From Bemisia tabaci (Eukaryota > Arthropoda > Insecta > Hemiptera > Aleyrodidae), in assembly GCF_918797505.1 (NCBI RefSeq), contig NC_092798.1, positions 49,374,985-49,438,984 on the forward strand: a stretch of DNA of 64,000 bases, given 5' to 3'. Both the position numbers and the translations under genes were made by a program. Shown here piece by piece: positions 32,840-43,414 of this stretch (position 1 is its first letter; every line of letters begins with the position of its first letter). A model generated the notes under the pieces. It was given only the letters and a program-made list of their open reading frames with translations, searched no databases and was not told the origin of the DNA.

Positions 32840-33053
32840 TTGGATGGAACAACACCTCTTACAAAATGTTCATTTGTGCCGTGTAGTGTCGTTTTTGAAG
32901 CGGAAAGCTTAAAAAACGTATATTTCTTACGCAGATTGTGAAGTTAGGAATGTATTTCAGACTATCCCCATGAGTTCATCGTGATTTTTGAACCATTCTC
33001 CATAAAAAAAACTCTTCTTTTTGGTCTACTTAGTTGAAATTTGCAATCGGCAC
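32840..33053 (-). mobile_element. Half of a family G palindrome
   Basis: CCTCTTACAAAATGTTCATT, TCTTACGCAGATTGTGAAGT and ATCGTGATTTTTGA match the right arm of 61206-61820. The other arm is missing. Confidence 0.65.
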
Positions 33054-33648
33054 ACTCCATAAATTCCGTCATTTTTCATCTTCAATATCCTTACATGAAT
33101 TTCATAAATCGGTGCAGTAAGCACTACGATAGAATCGCCTTCTTGTGTGTCCTCACATCTATCACATTATAGTCTTTTGGGCTCTTTTAATTTCAATTTA
33201 AAGCACAAACATCCCTCGAATACCACGAAAATAACCTCAGCCATATAAGAGAGAAGCGTGGAGAACTCTTTGAAAGCGTGTTTGAAAGTCCTGCTCGGTA
33301 AGCCGCATTTCGGTGCGCAAGAAGAATCGGATAAAATATCAAACTTCCAATAAAGTATCAAGAGGTCCAAAAGTGCTTGATCTCGGCTCCCGAGAAGAGT
33401 TTTATTACGTTTTAGCTGCGAGTATGACGGTCCGTAATTTTAGACAAAGACTCCGCAGACGTCAACGTAAGAGCGTGTCTCCGTATCCACGTGAGCCTCA
33501 AAAAGTATGAAGTTTAAACGAGCGAAAGGGCTCACTTTAAAAAAATAGTTACGTTCTAACGTCCCAAGAGCAAAGTGCTGTGCAGGGAATGGAGCACAAA
33601 ACGATCGGGTCTCAATGGGGAGGGGGGGACGGCTAATCAGTATTCGGA
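33054..33648. other. Unassigned stretch
   Basis: Minus frame 33167-33370 and plus frame 33313-33510 have no domain or partner. No supported gene. Confidence 0.35.
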
Positions 33649-33651
33649 TAA

Positions 33652-34140
33652 AGCCGGCTCCAGACTACGCGGCATTCGCCGAATATTACTCGCCGAATAC
33701 CGAATATTTGGCAAGTCCCGCGTAGTCTGGATGGAACATTCGCGTTGACTTGGCTCGTGTTGACGCGAGCGAGTCACTCGGCTCGGTATTCGCCCCAACC
33801 CGCTAAAAGTCGGTTTTGTGACACGAGTCAAAGGATCGCGAGTGCGAAGCCGAGCGTCCATCGCGACATCGGGGTGCCATCCAGACTACTCGTCTCACTC
33901 GCCGAATGTTCGCTATAGTTTTGTAGGAAGGGGGCGAAGAGGTGCAGCGTTTTTCCAGCGATTTTTCTTCACTTGGCGAACATTCGTTTTTTGCCAAATG
34001 ACGAGCCAAGTACGACTTTCGCGAGTAGTGTGGCGCTGTACACTCGTGGAAACGCTCGAATCTGCCCGTCGCTTCTCGAACCCCGAATATTCGTTACTCG
34101 GCTCGGCACTCGGCGAATGCCACGTAGTCTGGAGCCGGCT
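33652..34140. mobile_element. GC-rich MITE Z, 3-bp TSD TAA
   Basis: AGCCGGCTCCAGACTACGCG left end and CGTAGTCTGGAGCCGGCT right end; TAA at 33649-33651 and 34141-34143. Subterminal CGAATATTC and CTCGGCGAAT-like words repeat. A 3-bp TAA duplication fits the PIF/Harbinger superfamily. Arginine-rich frames inside are not genes. Confidence 0.75.
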
Positions 34141-34319
34141 TAAGTGACTTATTTTTCTTCCGAAGCCGAAGACTCCGTGAGAATTTTTATTACGAGTTAT
34201 GGAATTATGAGGGGGGGGGGGGAGAAATATTCAATGCACGAGAGTTAGAGGTAGTTCCAAAATATTTGGAGGTATTAATTCTTATTTAACTCTCAGTAGT
34301 TCTGAAATTATTGTGATAG

Positions 34320-34560
34320 CTGGACGGCTCATGCTATAGCGCTCAAAAACCGCGATTGATGTAATGCGAAGTGAAATTAGCACCATAAAAGCGTTGAACA
34401 CTCCGCAAAAGGGTTGGTTCCGCTCCGTGATAGTTTAAGTCACTCCATAAGGAGACAAGGTTGCGCTCTTCATTCATATCACTCGGGATTGTTGGGCGCT
34501 GTATAGACTCCGGCACAACATTCCAGTCCAAAATGTTTAACAGTGTATCCATACAATGAC
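34320..34560 (+). repeat. Dispersed repeat II copy 1 (empty site)
   Basis: GCGCTCAAAAACCGCG, GAAGTGAAATTAGCACCATA, TCACTCCATAAGGAG and TTGGGCGCTGTATAGACT match 58385-58720, which carries a DD insertion at the AATT. A poly-G run lies upstream near 34209-34221. Confidence 0.65.
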
Positions 34561-34628
34561 AACGACACAAGCTCTTTCAATATCACCAATGAGAATAAAT
34601 TGATTTATCGCTTCGCCATAATGTAGCA

Positions 34629-35009
34629 GGGTAATTCTACGAAACTGTCCAATTTGACTGCCAAAAACTAAAAACTCAAACTCAATTGTTAAACAAATGC
34701 ATTGTTTACTCAATTGCAAGTATTTTTGATGAAATTAGTACAAAACCCAGGAAAATTAATCAGATTAAAAAAAAAAGTTGTGAGGTTGTAAACATTGCGA
34801 CCTACCAATCATGATAGTGACGGTCGTGACATTTTAAGCAGTAAAAGCTAAAAATGAAGCTTAATCCATCAATTTTCACAATTGTAATGGTATAATTCGT
34901 TAAAAGCACTCATTTGCTATCAGATTTGGTAAAATGTGAAACTTTTTACCACTTATTTTACAAATAAAACGACCATGACTGGAATTGGACAGTTTTCGTA
35001 GAATTGCCC
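34629..35009. mobile_element. MITE W, 26-bp TIRs, TSD AGCA
   Basis: GGGTAATTCTACGAAACTGT then CCAATT pairs with AATTGGACAGTTTTCGTAGA then ATTGCCC. AGCA at 34625-34628 and 35010-35013. 381 bp with unrelated interior. Single copy here. Confidence 0.75.
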
Positions 35010-35071
35010 AGCAGTATTGGCGACTGCCTTCACTGAGGAAACACCATATGTACGCGGATTTGTTGTTCTTC

Positions 35072-35315
35072 AATCGAAGGAACGTAACTGCATTTCAATG
35101 TTGCCACATTTCCCATCGTAAGTTGCAGTATTATCAGGATAATCTTGGACATTTCTGACCGGAAATTTCACTGATTTTACTTCTAATCTCGTACGAGAAT
35201 CAGAAAAATTTCCGGAAAACATCACACAGATATGTGTTTGTAAACGATTGTATCGTTTTAGTCAGTTTTGCAACCCTGGAATAAAGTTGAGTTTCTTCGT
35301 CCGGGAAACAGCAAT
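35072..35315 (+). repeat. Repeat family T copy (intact comparator)
   Basis: AAGGAACGTAACTGCATTTC, ATTTTACTTCTAATCTC and GTTTTGCAACCCTGGAATAA in order. A second, split T copy follows at 35398-35550 and 36978-37040. Confidence 0.6.
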
Positions 35316-35550
35316 TTCAAATGTATTCCGATTTTCGAACTTTTTCAGTCATCCAACGTTTTCGATACTCGGCGCTGGTCTTTAACACGTGGGCTTCAGA
35401 ATCTTGGACATATTATGCGGACAAAAGAATCTTGGATATCTTTAACCGAAAATTTCTCTGATTTTACTTCTAATCTCATTCAAAAATCAGAAAAATTTCG
35501 GACAAAAACTGCACAGATATATACATGTAAAAAATTGAATTGTTTGGGTC

Positions 35551-36058
35551 AATGGAGATGCTGCATGTGTGAGGAATTTACGATTTGACTGTTGATTCGT
35601 ATGTAAAAGTTCGCGAGAAACACGATAGGTGCCACTGGTTTTCTCTGAAATCAACTCCCAAGCTCAAAAAAAGCTCTCAAGGTAAGGCCAAAATAGGGGG
35701 GATATCCCGCGCTATCCTGGAGTCCACCTCTACATCAAGACAAACTCTTAATGCAATGATAGGGTGCAAAGACATTGACAGGGCTGCCACTTTATTTGGG
35801 GACTCTAAATCTGAAAAAAACAGCAACCCTGCTAATGTATTTGCTCCCTATCTTTGCATGGAGAGTTCGTCTTGATGTAGGGGTGGACTCTCAGGATAGC
35901 GCGGGATATCCTTCCTATTTTGGCCTCACTTTGAGAGCTTTTTTGAGCTTGGGAGTTGATTTCAGAGAAAACCAGTGGCACCATCGTGTTTCTCGCGAAC
36001 TTTTACGTCAGAATGAGTAGTCAAATCGCAAATTTCTCACACATGCAACATCTCCATT
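35551..36058. mobile_element. Long-palindrome MITE family F copy 2
   Basis: AATGGAGATGCTGCATGTGT to ACATGCAACATCTCCATT, 508 bp. Its centre is inverted relative to copy 1 (AGGGCTGCCACTTTATTTGG first), as expected for a palindrome in the other orientation. Confidence 0.8.
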
Positions 36059-36427
36059 GTGTTTCAATGCTTGATTCTTGTAGATTTGCTAAAAACAATA
36101 TGTGCCGTCCAAACAGCAACTCTCTAAGTTCAATATTAACAGAGATATATCACGTTTTGAAAAAATTGGTTTATGACGTCATCCACCGTGATAGTGACAC
36201 CCTTGGTTTCTTCCACCTTGCTTTCATCAATCAGAGACATAAATTTGTTATTCAACGTGAAATCCGGATGAAAGCAAGGTGAAAGAAACCAAGGGTGTCA
36301 CTACCGCGGTAGATGATGTCTCAAACCGAATTTTTCAACGGGAGATGCTGTTTGGGCAGATCTCATTGTTTTTAGCTGAACTGTAAGAATCAAGCATTAA
36401 AACACAATTTTGAGACCAGCGTAGCAT
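36059..36427. mobile_element. Palindromic MITE family K copy 2
   Basis: TGCTTGATTCTTGTAGATTT and GTAAGAATCAAGCA arms. GACACCCTTGGTTTCTTCCA with the reverse AAGAAACCAAGGGTGTCACT. Directly abuts F2. Confidence 0.7.
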
Positions 36428-36576
36428 TCTCATTCCCGAGCCACCTTAATATTTTCAAAACACACATTATATTTGCTTTAATGCATATTTTTCCCTCTCG
36501 ATTTAATGAGAATAATCCATGCAGAGGCAGAGTGTGCAAACATTTCAAATCATGAGTTTAAAAACGCTGACTCCGC

Positions 36577-36737
36577 GGTTTAAATATTACAGCCTAACAC
36601 AGACCGGAGCGGCGTGCTGGCAGCGCGCAACGCGTACTGGCGCCTACAAACCTAAGGGGATACTCCACGCATTGCGCAATGCTTGAAGTATCCCCTTAGG
36701 TTTGTAGGCGCTGGCCGGCGCGCGGCGCCTCAAGCAA
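36577..36737. repeat. Family L copy 3 with 72-nt hairpin 36640-36711
   Basis: Hairpin arm GCGCCTACAAACCTAAGGGG pairs with CCCCTTAGGTTTGTAGGCGC around the perfect palindrome ATTGCGCAAT, with two mismatches in 31 by eye. The outer CAGCGCGC and GGCCGGCGCGC sequences are GC-rich. Confidence 0.75.
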
Positions 36738-36977
36738 ACAGCAACCCTGCTAATGTATTTGCTCCCTATCTTTGCATGGAAAGTTTGTCATTATGTAGAC
36801 GTGGACTCTCAGGATAGCGTGGGATATCTCCTCCATTTCGGCTTCAACTTGAGAACTTTTTTTGAGCTTGGGAGTTGGTTTCAGAGAAAACCAGTGGCAC
36901 CATCGTGTTTCTCGCCAACTTTTACACAAGAATCAATAGTCGAATCGCAAATTCCTCACACGTGCAGCATCTCCATT
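36738..36977 (+). mobile_element. Half F element (copy 3)
   Basis: Starts in the F centre (CAGCAACCCTGCTAATGTAT) and runs to the GCAGCATCTCCATT end. The missing left arm is replaced by L3. Confidence 0.75.
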
Positions 36978-37040
36978 TGGCAACCTTGGAATGGAGTTAG
37001 GTTCTTCCCGTTCGGGAAACGACGGATTTCTCGAGGGTTA

Positions 37041-37382
37041 ATGAAAGGAGGAGGCTAAGTTAGTAGTGGTGGCGGAGAGTTGCGGTCAAGACCAACATCA
37101 ACAACGACGGCCGAAGCGATAGCCTCAAACGATGACAAGTAGGACGGCTCTCTTTGAAGTCGATTAAGTAGACAAATTGCGCGCAATTCGATTTATCCCG
37201 CTTTGAGACGTCACTTAATGACGTCATTCCGGGAAACGGCCCCGTAATCACTTATCAACCGCTCGACTTAACTCAATTTGAGCTGCGTGCCGCGTCCATT
37301 ACGTCCATGTGCCCGACATTACACCAGCGTCTTACATGCGGGCCGCGTTAAGGAGAAAGGCGCCAAGCCACATCAGCTATTT
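37041..37382. other. Unassigned, moderately GC-rich
   Basis: Short minus frame 37060-37251 only. Nothing recognised. Confidence 0.4.
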
Positions 37383-37635
37383 CTGCCGTGCTAAGGAAGA
37401 ACGCCGTATGAACATTCGAGAGTTGCCAAATTTCCTTCAATAAAATGTTTGTTTCTGAGGAAAGATATGAATATGTGCCCTTGAAATTTTCAGGGACTTT
37501 AGGTGAAATTGCGAACAAAATTACCTGAAAAAATGGAAGGAAAGAATTCATAAGTTTACCTGGAAATTTGTGTCTTATCAAAGGAAATTTGGCAACGCCT
37601 GAAGGCTCATACGGCTTTCTTCCTTAGCACGGCAG
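37383..37635. mobile_element. MITE family E copy
   Basis: CTGCCGTGCTAAGGAAGAAC left and TTTCTTCCTTAGCACGGCAG right. GAGAGTTGCCAAATTTCCTT and ATTTGGCAACGCCTGAAGGC inside. Confidence 0.8.
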
Positions 37636-39064
37636 AGCTATTGCCAAATTTAATTAGGCAATTCAATGTCTAACATGAAAACAGTCGTGCGGATTCTTCC
37701 GCAAACTTGAATGAATTTTCTACATAGTACGAAGCAAATTACTCAATATTTTCAAAAAAACATCCGCACACACGTTCTCTTGTAAAAAAGTAAATTGCCT
37801 AGTTAAAATAGCCTATGTAGCTTGGTTGTTTGGCTCATTTCTGTTTAACGCCGTCCATGTTGTTAGTGCCTCACCGAAATGGAATACGGTTTAATCTTCC
37901 CTTGAAATTATAAGTCATCTCTTCAAATCAGAGGTTATATTTTGGGCATTCCGCACTCCTATCTTCCGTAGAGTGTGAATTTCAGAAGCTGAGGAAGTCA
38001 GACAGAAGCTGAATAAGCTTTTCAGCTTTCAGGTTTTTAGTCGTTATTCCACTTCTGAGCAAACCAATGGCAGAGTTTGATCCCTCCTGTACGAGGGAGA
38101 ATTCGACCAACCCCTCGCTGAAAATCTGGAGAGGATAGGTTTTAAAATGTTTTGCTAGGCTCTCCCTTTACAAACGATCAGTTTCTACAGGATCAGGAAA
38201 TATCAGGAAAATGGGCCATGAATCAAGAAATTATAAGTGCGTCAAGCATTATTCAACTATTTGCAGTTAAGGCATGCAAAAGTGAAACATTTCATTAAAT
38301 CCGTTAAATATGTTGATCTGTAAACTCGAACTTAGCGTCAATTTGTTCTCGCAAAACATTGGAAAATCCCATTCAAAATATCAGAAAATATTAGAAAATA
38401 TCCGAAAGAATCAGGAAAATATCAGGAAAATCTGAAATGAAATTTTAGTAGACATCTCGCAGACGGACAGTCAGAATTCAACTGCTCGCGAGAATTGGCA
38501 ACTCAGGGAAGACAGAGTCGAGGAACCCAGAAAACGAGAGCGGTAAAAAAGATGAGTGGGTGCTGCAAGGGTCGAAAGGGGGGCGGTGAGAGGAAGGGTA
38601 CACGCTATACACTGCACGGAAGAGGGTCCACCCGCGAGCGAAGGGGGTAGTTGCGGGGGAGGGGGAGGGAGGTAATAGCAGGGCTAGCTGGCGAGTCGGG
38701 TGGTAAGGAGATACATGAATACTTTCGCGGAAGAACAAAAGAGTTTCGAACGTGGAAGCTCCCGGTTTTCATAACTATTCCGCCCCGCCAAGGAAAAACG
38801 TCGTACAAGACATCAGCCATTGCCAAAGTTCCTCTGATGATTCATGAATTTTTCAAGTAAACTCATTACTTTTTTTAAAAATTATATGTAGAATTTTATT
38901 TACGCTTCGATCGTGAGTCTTTGGAAATTTTAAGAGAGAATATTCATATGTCTCAATGTTTATATATATTTTACCCGGGAGAGGGAGCATGCCTAAAATA
39001 AGGCCTTTCTATGCCCCTCTTTGGAGGAACTCTCGGAGTTTGTTCAAACGTGGCCTGAACAAAA
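37636..39064. other. Unassigned; E relic at about 38788-38950
   Basis: The relic keeps GCCAAGGAAAAACGTCGTAC and GAAATTTTAAGAGAGAATA. A run of ATCAGGAAAATA-like words lies near 38375-38425, and a GC-rich patch with opposing frames at 38480-38840. No supported gene. Confidence 0.4.
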
Positions 39065-39440
39065 CCTTATGATAAGACATTCCTACAAGGAAAGTTTTAA
39101 CATAAGTTCAAAGCTCCTTTTGGCAATACAGCGATGCAAATTTTACAATATTTATTATTGTAAAATGCTACTATTTTGTTTCGATACAAGTTTTTCAGTT
39201 GAAAGTCGACCCTCAGTTTATGCCCCTTTATTTTTTAAGAAACAGAAACATCAATTGAAAACCTGTGCCTCAGGAGAAAATCAGAACGAGTGGTTTCTTT
39301 TTTTTACATTTCATAAGAGAGGATCTTCAAAATATTATCACATTTCAATGGTATCACTTGTGAACTTCGCAATGCTGCAATGTCGAAACGAGCTTTGAGC
39401 TCAAGCTGAAACTTTCAGGAAGGATTGTCTTATCATAAGG
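39065..39440. mobile_element. MITE V, 32-bp TIRs
   Basis: CCTTATGATAAGACATTCCT then ACAAGGAAAGTTT pairs with AAACTTTCAGGAAGGATTGT then CTTATCATAAGG. The 125-codon plus frame spanning it starts outside the element and has no domain, so I do not call it a gene. Confidence 0.65.
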
Positions 39441-39651
39441 CATTTTTTTAGGATAGAACAGTTCTATCTATATGACAGAGTATCTACATGTCCAGATATG
39501 GAGTTCTCAGGACCCCAAATGGGCAGTGAGCCCTCTAACACGAAAAACACCAGAAAAATGCGGCCACTAATCCTCTGGTTCCAATATCAAACCAAGATGG
39601 CCAAGAATGTTCATAAATACATTTTAATGTCAATGTGGCTGGCTTTCATAG

Positions 39652-39862
39652 AACATGATAAAATTATTGAAAAAATAATCGAGCTACAAGCGAAAAATAA
39701 ATTAAACAAATAATACTTCAAACTACATAGAGATGCGGAATAATAAAAAAAACTCCTGTAAGTTTTTTTATTATTTCTAATCTCTATGTAGTTTGAAATA
39801 TTATTGGTTTAATTTATTTTTCGCTTGTAGCTCAATTATTTTTTCAGTAATTTTATAATGTT
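39652..39862. repeat. Near-perfect ~100-bp-arm hairpin, 6-nt loop
   Basis: Left arm 39652-39754 and right arm 39761-39862, loop CCTGTA. GAGCTACAAGCGAAAAATAA pairs with TTATTTTTCGCTTGTAGCTC, and CTTCAAACTACATAGAGAT with ATCTCTATGTAGTTTGAA. About 10 mismatches by eye. No second copy seen. Confidence 0.8.
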
Positions 39863-40029
39863 TATAAATGAGGGTCTTTCCCCAAAAATGAGTAAATTTA
39901 GAAAGAACAAAGTCAAATACGTGCTCTAAAAACGACGGGCCGCGTCTAAAGCGGGTCAGAAGCCTCTAAGCCCTTTTTCTCGAAACTTGATTTTTGCATT
40001 TTCTGCTCACCTCGCTATCTTGGCAGTTA

Positions 40030-40740
40030 GTCCAGGCGCCTGGTAAGTCTACCTGGAATTTTGGGTACACAGCGATTTTTTTGGCTTACTTTATGTTTTT
40101 TGGGTCGCTGAATCCGAATCTGAAGTTTCCGCACGCGTATCTAGTGAGCATTTTCCGCTTTTTTGAAAAAATGGCCTAAAAAGGCCTTTTTTTGCGGTTT
40201 TTTTGATATAGCGGCTACGGATGAGGAAAAATCCCGGATTTAGCTAATGTTTTGAATAGCTGACATAATTTGAAAGAAAATGGTGTATACATATGTTAGG
40301 TTTGCTTAAAAATTGAGGAAGATACAGCATCGTGAACATCGCGCCTATTCACGTTTTCGCGGCGCACCCGTCAACGCGCGATCCGGCTCGCCGCGGTCAG
40401 CCAAGTTCCGAAGCGTTCTAAAGTTCCGAAATCCGAGGTTCCTCAATTTTTGAGCAAACCTAGCATATTTATATACCATTTTCTTCCAAATTTTGTCAGC
40501 TATTCAAAACATTAGCTAAATCCGGGACTTTTCCTCATCCGTAGCCGCTATATCAAAAAAACCGCAAAAAAAAGGCCTTTTTAGGCCATTTTTTCAAAAT
40601 AGCGGAAAATACTCACCAGATACGCGTGCGGAAACTTCAGATTCGGATTCAGCGACCCAAAAAACATAAAGTAAGCCAAAAAAATCGCTGTGTACCCAAA
40701 ATTCCAGGTAGCCTCATTTTTAGCTACCAGGCGCCTGGAC
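40030..40740. mobile_element. Long-TIR element H, TA target duplication
   Basis: 711 bp. GTCCAGGCGCCTGGTA left, TACCAGGCGCCTGGAC right; TA at 40028-40029 and 40741-40742. Arms of about 300 bp (GGGTACACAGCGATTTTTTT, ATCCGAATCTGAAGTTTCCG, GCGGCTACGGATGAGGAAAA) enclose a GC-rich loop of about 110 bp near 40330-40430. No coding capacity. Confidence 0.8.
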
Positions 40741-40742
40741 TA

Positions 40743-41228
40743 AGTGTACTCGAGGCATTAGAACGAAATTCCTGGGTTCTCTAAAAAGGGTCACTTTCGA
40801 CAGGCTCTTTGGCAACGTCGGAATTTTCGTAGGACGTTTCTCCATAGCGCGGGAGTATTGTTTCTATGACCCCTTTGCTCGGCGCGTTCTGCGTTGCGCT
40901 CCCTTTGTTTTGGCTATCGCTACCCTGATATTTAAGCCCGCGCCGCCGGGACCCGGGAGAAAAAGAAAGCGATAAACTCTTCCAGACGCCCCCTCCGCCC
41001 CCCCCCCCCCGAGAAATGCAAAGGCATTTAAAGGCGTCCCCGAAACCAAGCTCGCCTATTCAGTTTTCACACCGAGCGGGCTCCGGGCTGGGGTCTTCCA
41101 TTCAAGCCCCGGAAAAGCTGACATAGCGGGATCTCCGCGCGATTTTGAGCTACTGTTACGGTTAACGGGTCGGAATTTGGGGCCAATGGGATCCGTACGG
41201 CTTTCGGCGTAAATATGCACGGGTTCCC
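40743..41228. other. GC-rich patch with E relic end
   Basis: 40795-40858 ends like an E element (TTTGGCAACGTCGGAATTTT, GCGCGGGAG). A C run lies near 40996-41011. No gene. Confidence 0.4.
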
Positions 41229-41986
41229 TTCAATAAGTCGGTTATGCAAAATGAGTGTCGTTACGCTCGAATTTACATAAATTACATGCATATCGACGAT
41301 GAAACTACCAGACCACGTATCTCGTTTGAGGTGTTTGACAATCTCCGCTCCTATTTTATTTTTTTAATGAGAACTAATCAGTATCATTTATTGAAATTTT
41401 CACAGAGCTTTCTTCGCTTAGAGAGGGGAAAACATGGAAGTTTTTAAGCATGGACGTTGAATGGTTTCCTATTTATAAAATAAAGTATGGCAGGAAGTAT
41501 ACAACATCGGAAACCGAGATACAAGGTCTGGTAGTTTCACCGTCGATACATAAATAGCTGAAAAATTGGGTGCGCGCGGAAATTTCAAACAATTTTGTGA
41601 AACGGACACGTCCTCGCTAAATCAGAATTACTAATACTGGAGAAAATTAGAAAACAAATATGGAAGAAAAAAGGTGATTACCAACCAGACGCATGGTCTT
41701 GTTTACGACGTATTTCTTTTTTTTTTTCTATTTTACGGGTACTGAGAGAGTTTCCCCGGAAAAGTGCGATCCTCAACATCCACAGAGGCTGGGTCCAAAA
41801 GTAGTCAAGGGGTGGACCCCTTTTATCAGAAGACGTTGGTTTTCTTTCGAATGGTCACATAAACTTTATCCGATTGTCACGAGATCGTATAAGAAACGTG
41901 CTACTCTCCAGTGACTCGTGCCCGCCAGATTCATGATTTTCCTTCAATCAGTCGGTTATGCAAAATGACTGTCGTTACGCTCGAAT
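41229..41986 (+). repeat. 44-bp direct repeats about 710 bp apart
   Basis: CCTTCAATAAGTCGGTTATG then CAAAATGAGTGTCGTTACGC at 41228-41272 recurs at 41941-41986 with two changes (CAGTC, GACTG). Between them are an M element and an unassigned 390-bp segment with a 73-codon frame. Confidence 0.65.
41292..41547. mobile_element. MITE family M copy 2
   Basis: ATCGACGATGAAACTACCAG left and CTGGTAGTTTCACCGTCGAT right; AATAAAGTATGGCAGGAAGT near the right arm. Confidence 0.75.
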
Positions 41987-42303
41987 AGTGGTATCAAGAT
42001 TTTGAACGCTCTCTTACGGGCGTGTTGAAGGCGCAATGCTAGTTTGATTTCCCAATGAATCTGCGTGAATCACAGTGACTTAACGATACCCCATCCGCTG
42101 TTTTGAAGCCATTGTAACAATATTTGCATTTGGGGTGGTTTTTTTCTTTGGAAATTATCGTGTTTAGTTTAAAAAATATTTTAGATAGCTCTATGATTCA
42201 GCTATTGATGAATATTTAGAAACTTTAAGAGAGAGCGTTCGAACTTCTTCAGATATGATTTTGACATTGAGAACTTGTTGAAAAGATGTTGATTCACAAC
42301 ATT

Positions 42304-42480
42304 TCGACGGTAAAACTCCCAAACCACGTATCTCGAAGAACGCATTCTTATATGTCTTGTCATGCTTTATTTTGTAAATAAAAAACTGCGCGTCGTCAAT
42401 TCTTGAAAACTTCTATGATAATTCGTATCCTATGCGAAGGAAACTGTGTGAAATCTTCAAGGAATACTGTTGATATGTTC
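42304..42480 (+). mobile_element. Partial MITE family M copy
   Basis: TCGACGGTAAAACTCCCAAA and CCACGTATCTCG, then TGTCATGCTTTATTTTGTAA and TCTTCAAGGAATACTGTTGA. The right end is missing. 41987-42303 before it is unassigned. Confidence 0.6.
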
Positions 42481-43414
42481 GTCGATCATATTTCTTTTCA
42501 GCTCGCTGCGAATTCGTATGCATTTTAAACGAAAAACGTCCAAATATTTTCTTCCATAGCAACATTATGCCTATTTCTAAACTTTGTGCGTAACGTATGC
42601 ACAGGGTTACAGCCACCTCTCGCTCAGGCGCAACACGTAATACGTAAACTTTCATGCTCCTTGAACTTGGCGTTAAGTTTCTTCACGGTCCTTTGCCTCC
42701 GATTCACAGTTGATATAAATTGACTTACGCTCAACCTGAAATATTTGCCACATTAATATGAAGAATCGACCGGCGGGGGGCAGCCTATATTTAATACGCG
42801 GCTTCAATTCACGCGTGATGCAATTCGACAGACTGGCAAGTCGAGTTATATGCTTTTGCTGAGTTTTTAGGCGTCTTTGAGTACTAGTCGCCACCTAAGT
42901 ACGAAGCATCGGTCGGCGAGAAACACTCAATATATACTGCGCGTTTCAATAATTGCGTGATGCAATTCGACGCACTCGCATGCCGCAATATTTGCCTGGG
43001 CGTGAGTTTTTAGGCGTCGTTGAGCGCTGGTTGAGATGCAGCGCTGTTAACTCAAGTGAGCGCTCTCGAATTGTGAAAACAGGCAGAAAGGAGGCCCGTA
43101 ACGCGCTGCGGACATTTCAGATGAGTGCACCTTTCGCATAAAGCGGAGCTTCTTTGAGGCAAAAGGGTTACGAATAATTAGATAGTTTATACTTGAAAGT
43201 GGCTCAACATGAAGCGTTATAATGCGATTATGGACCCAAACTAGTCGTGTCATGTTCCGGGCGTTGTCATATTTCTTCTAACAGTCTGAGAAACATAGCG
43301 TGTTGCAGCTCGAGAGATTAATCCGTTAGAAATTAATTCCTCACGAGAATAGTATTTTTATGGAGTGAACTTTACATAGCTGATGGGTGAGAAAAAAGTA
43401 AATAGACATAGCCA
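42481..43414. other. Unassigned, with a diverged 142-bp tandem pair
   Basis: Units at about 42757-42898 and 42899-43040 share GCGTGATGCAATTCGAC and GAGTTTTTAGGCGTC. No gene supported; small frames only. Confidence 0.5.

Larger units (their letters stand above)
35398..37040 (+). repeat. T copy split by ~1.43 kb of insertions
   Basis: Left half ATTTTACTTCTAATCTCATT to GTTTGGGTC at 35550; right half TGGCAACCTTGGAATGGAGT from 36978. Everything between consists of F2, K2, L3, F3 and about 150 bp of unassigned sequence. Confidence 0.6.

Noticed and set aside
39021..39398. 125-codon plus frame
   Set aside because: Lies mostly inside TIR element V; no domain seen.
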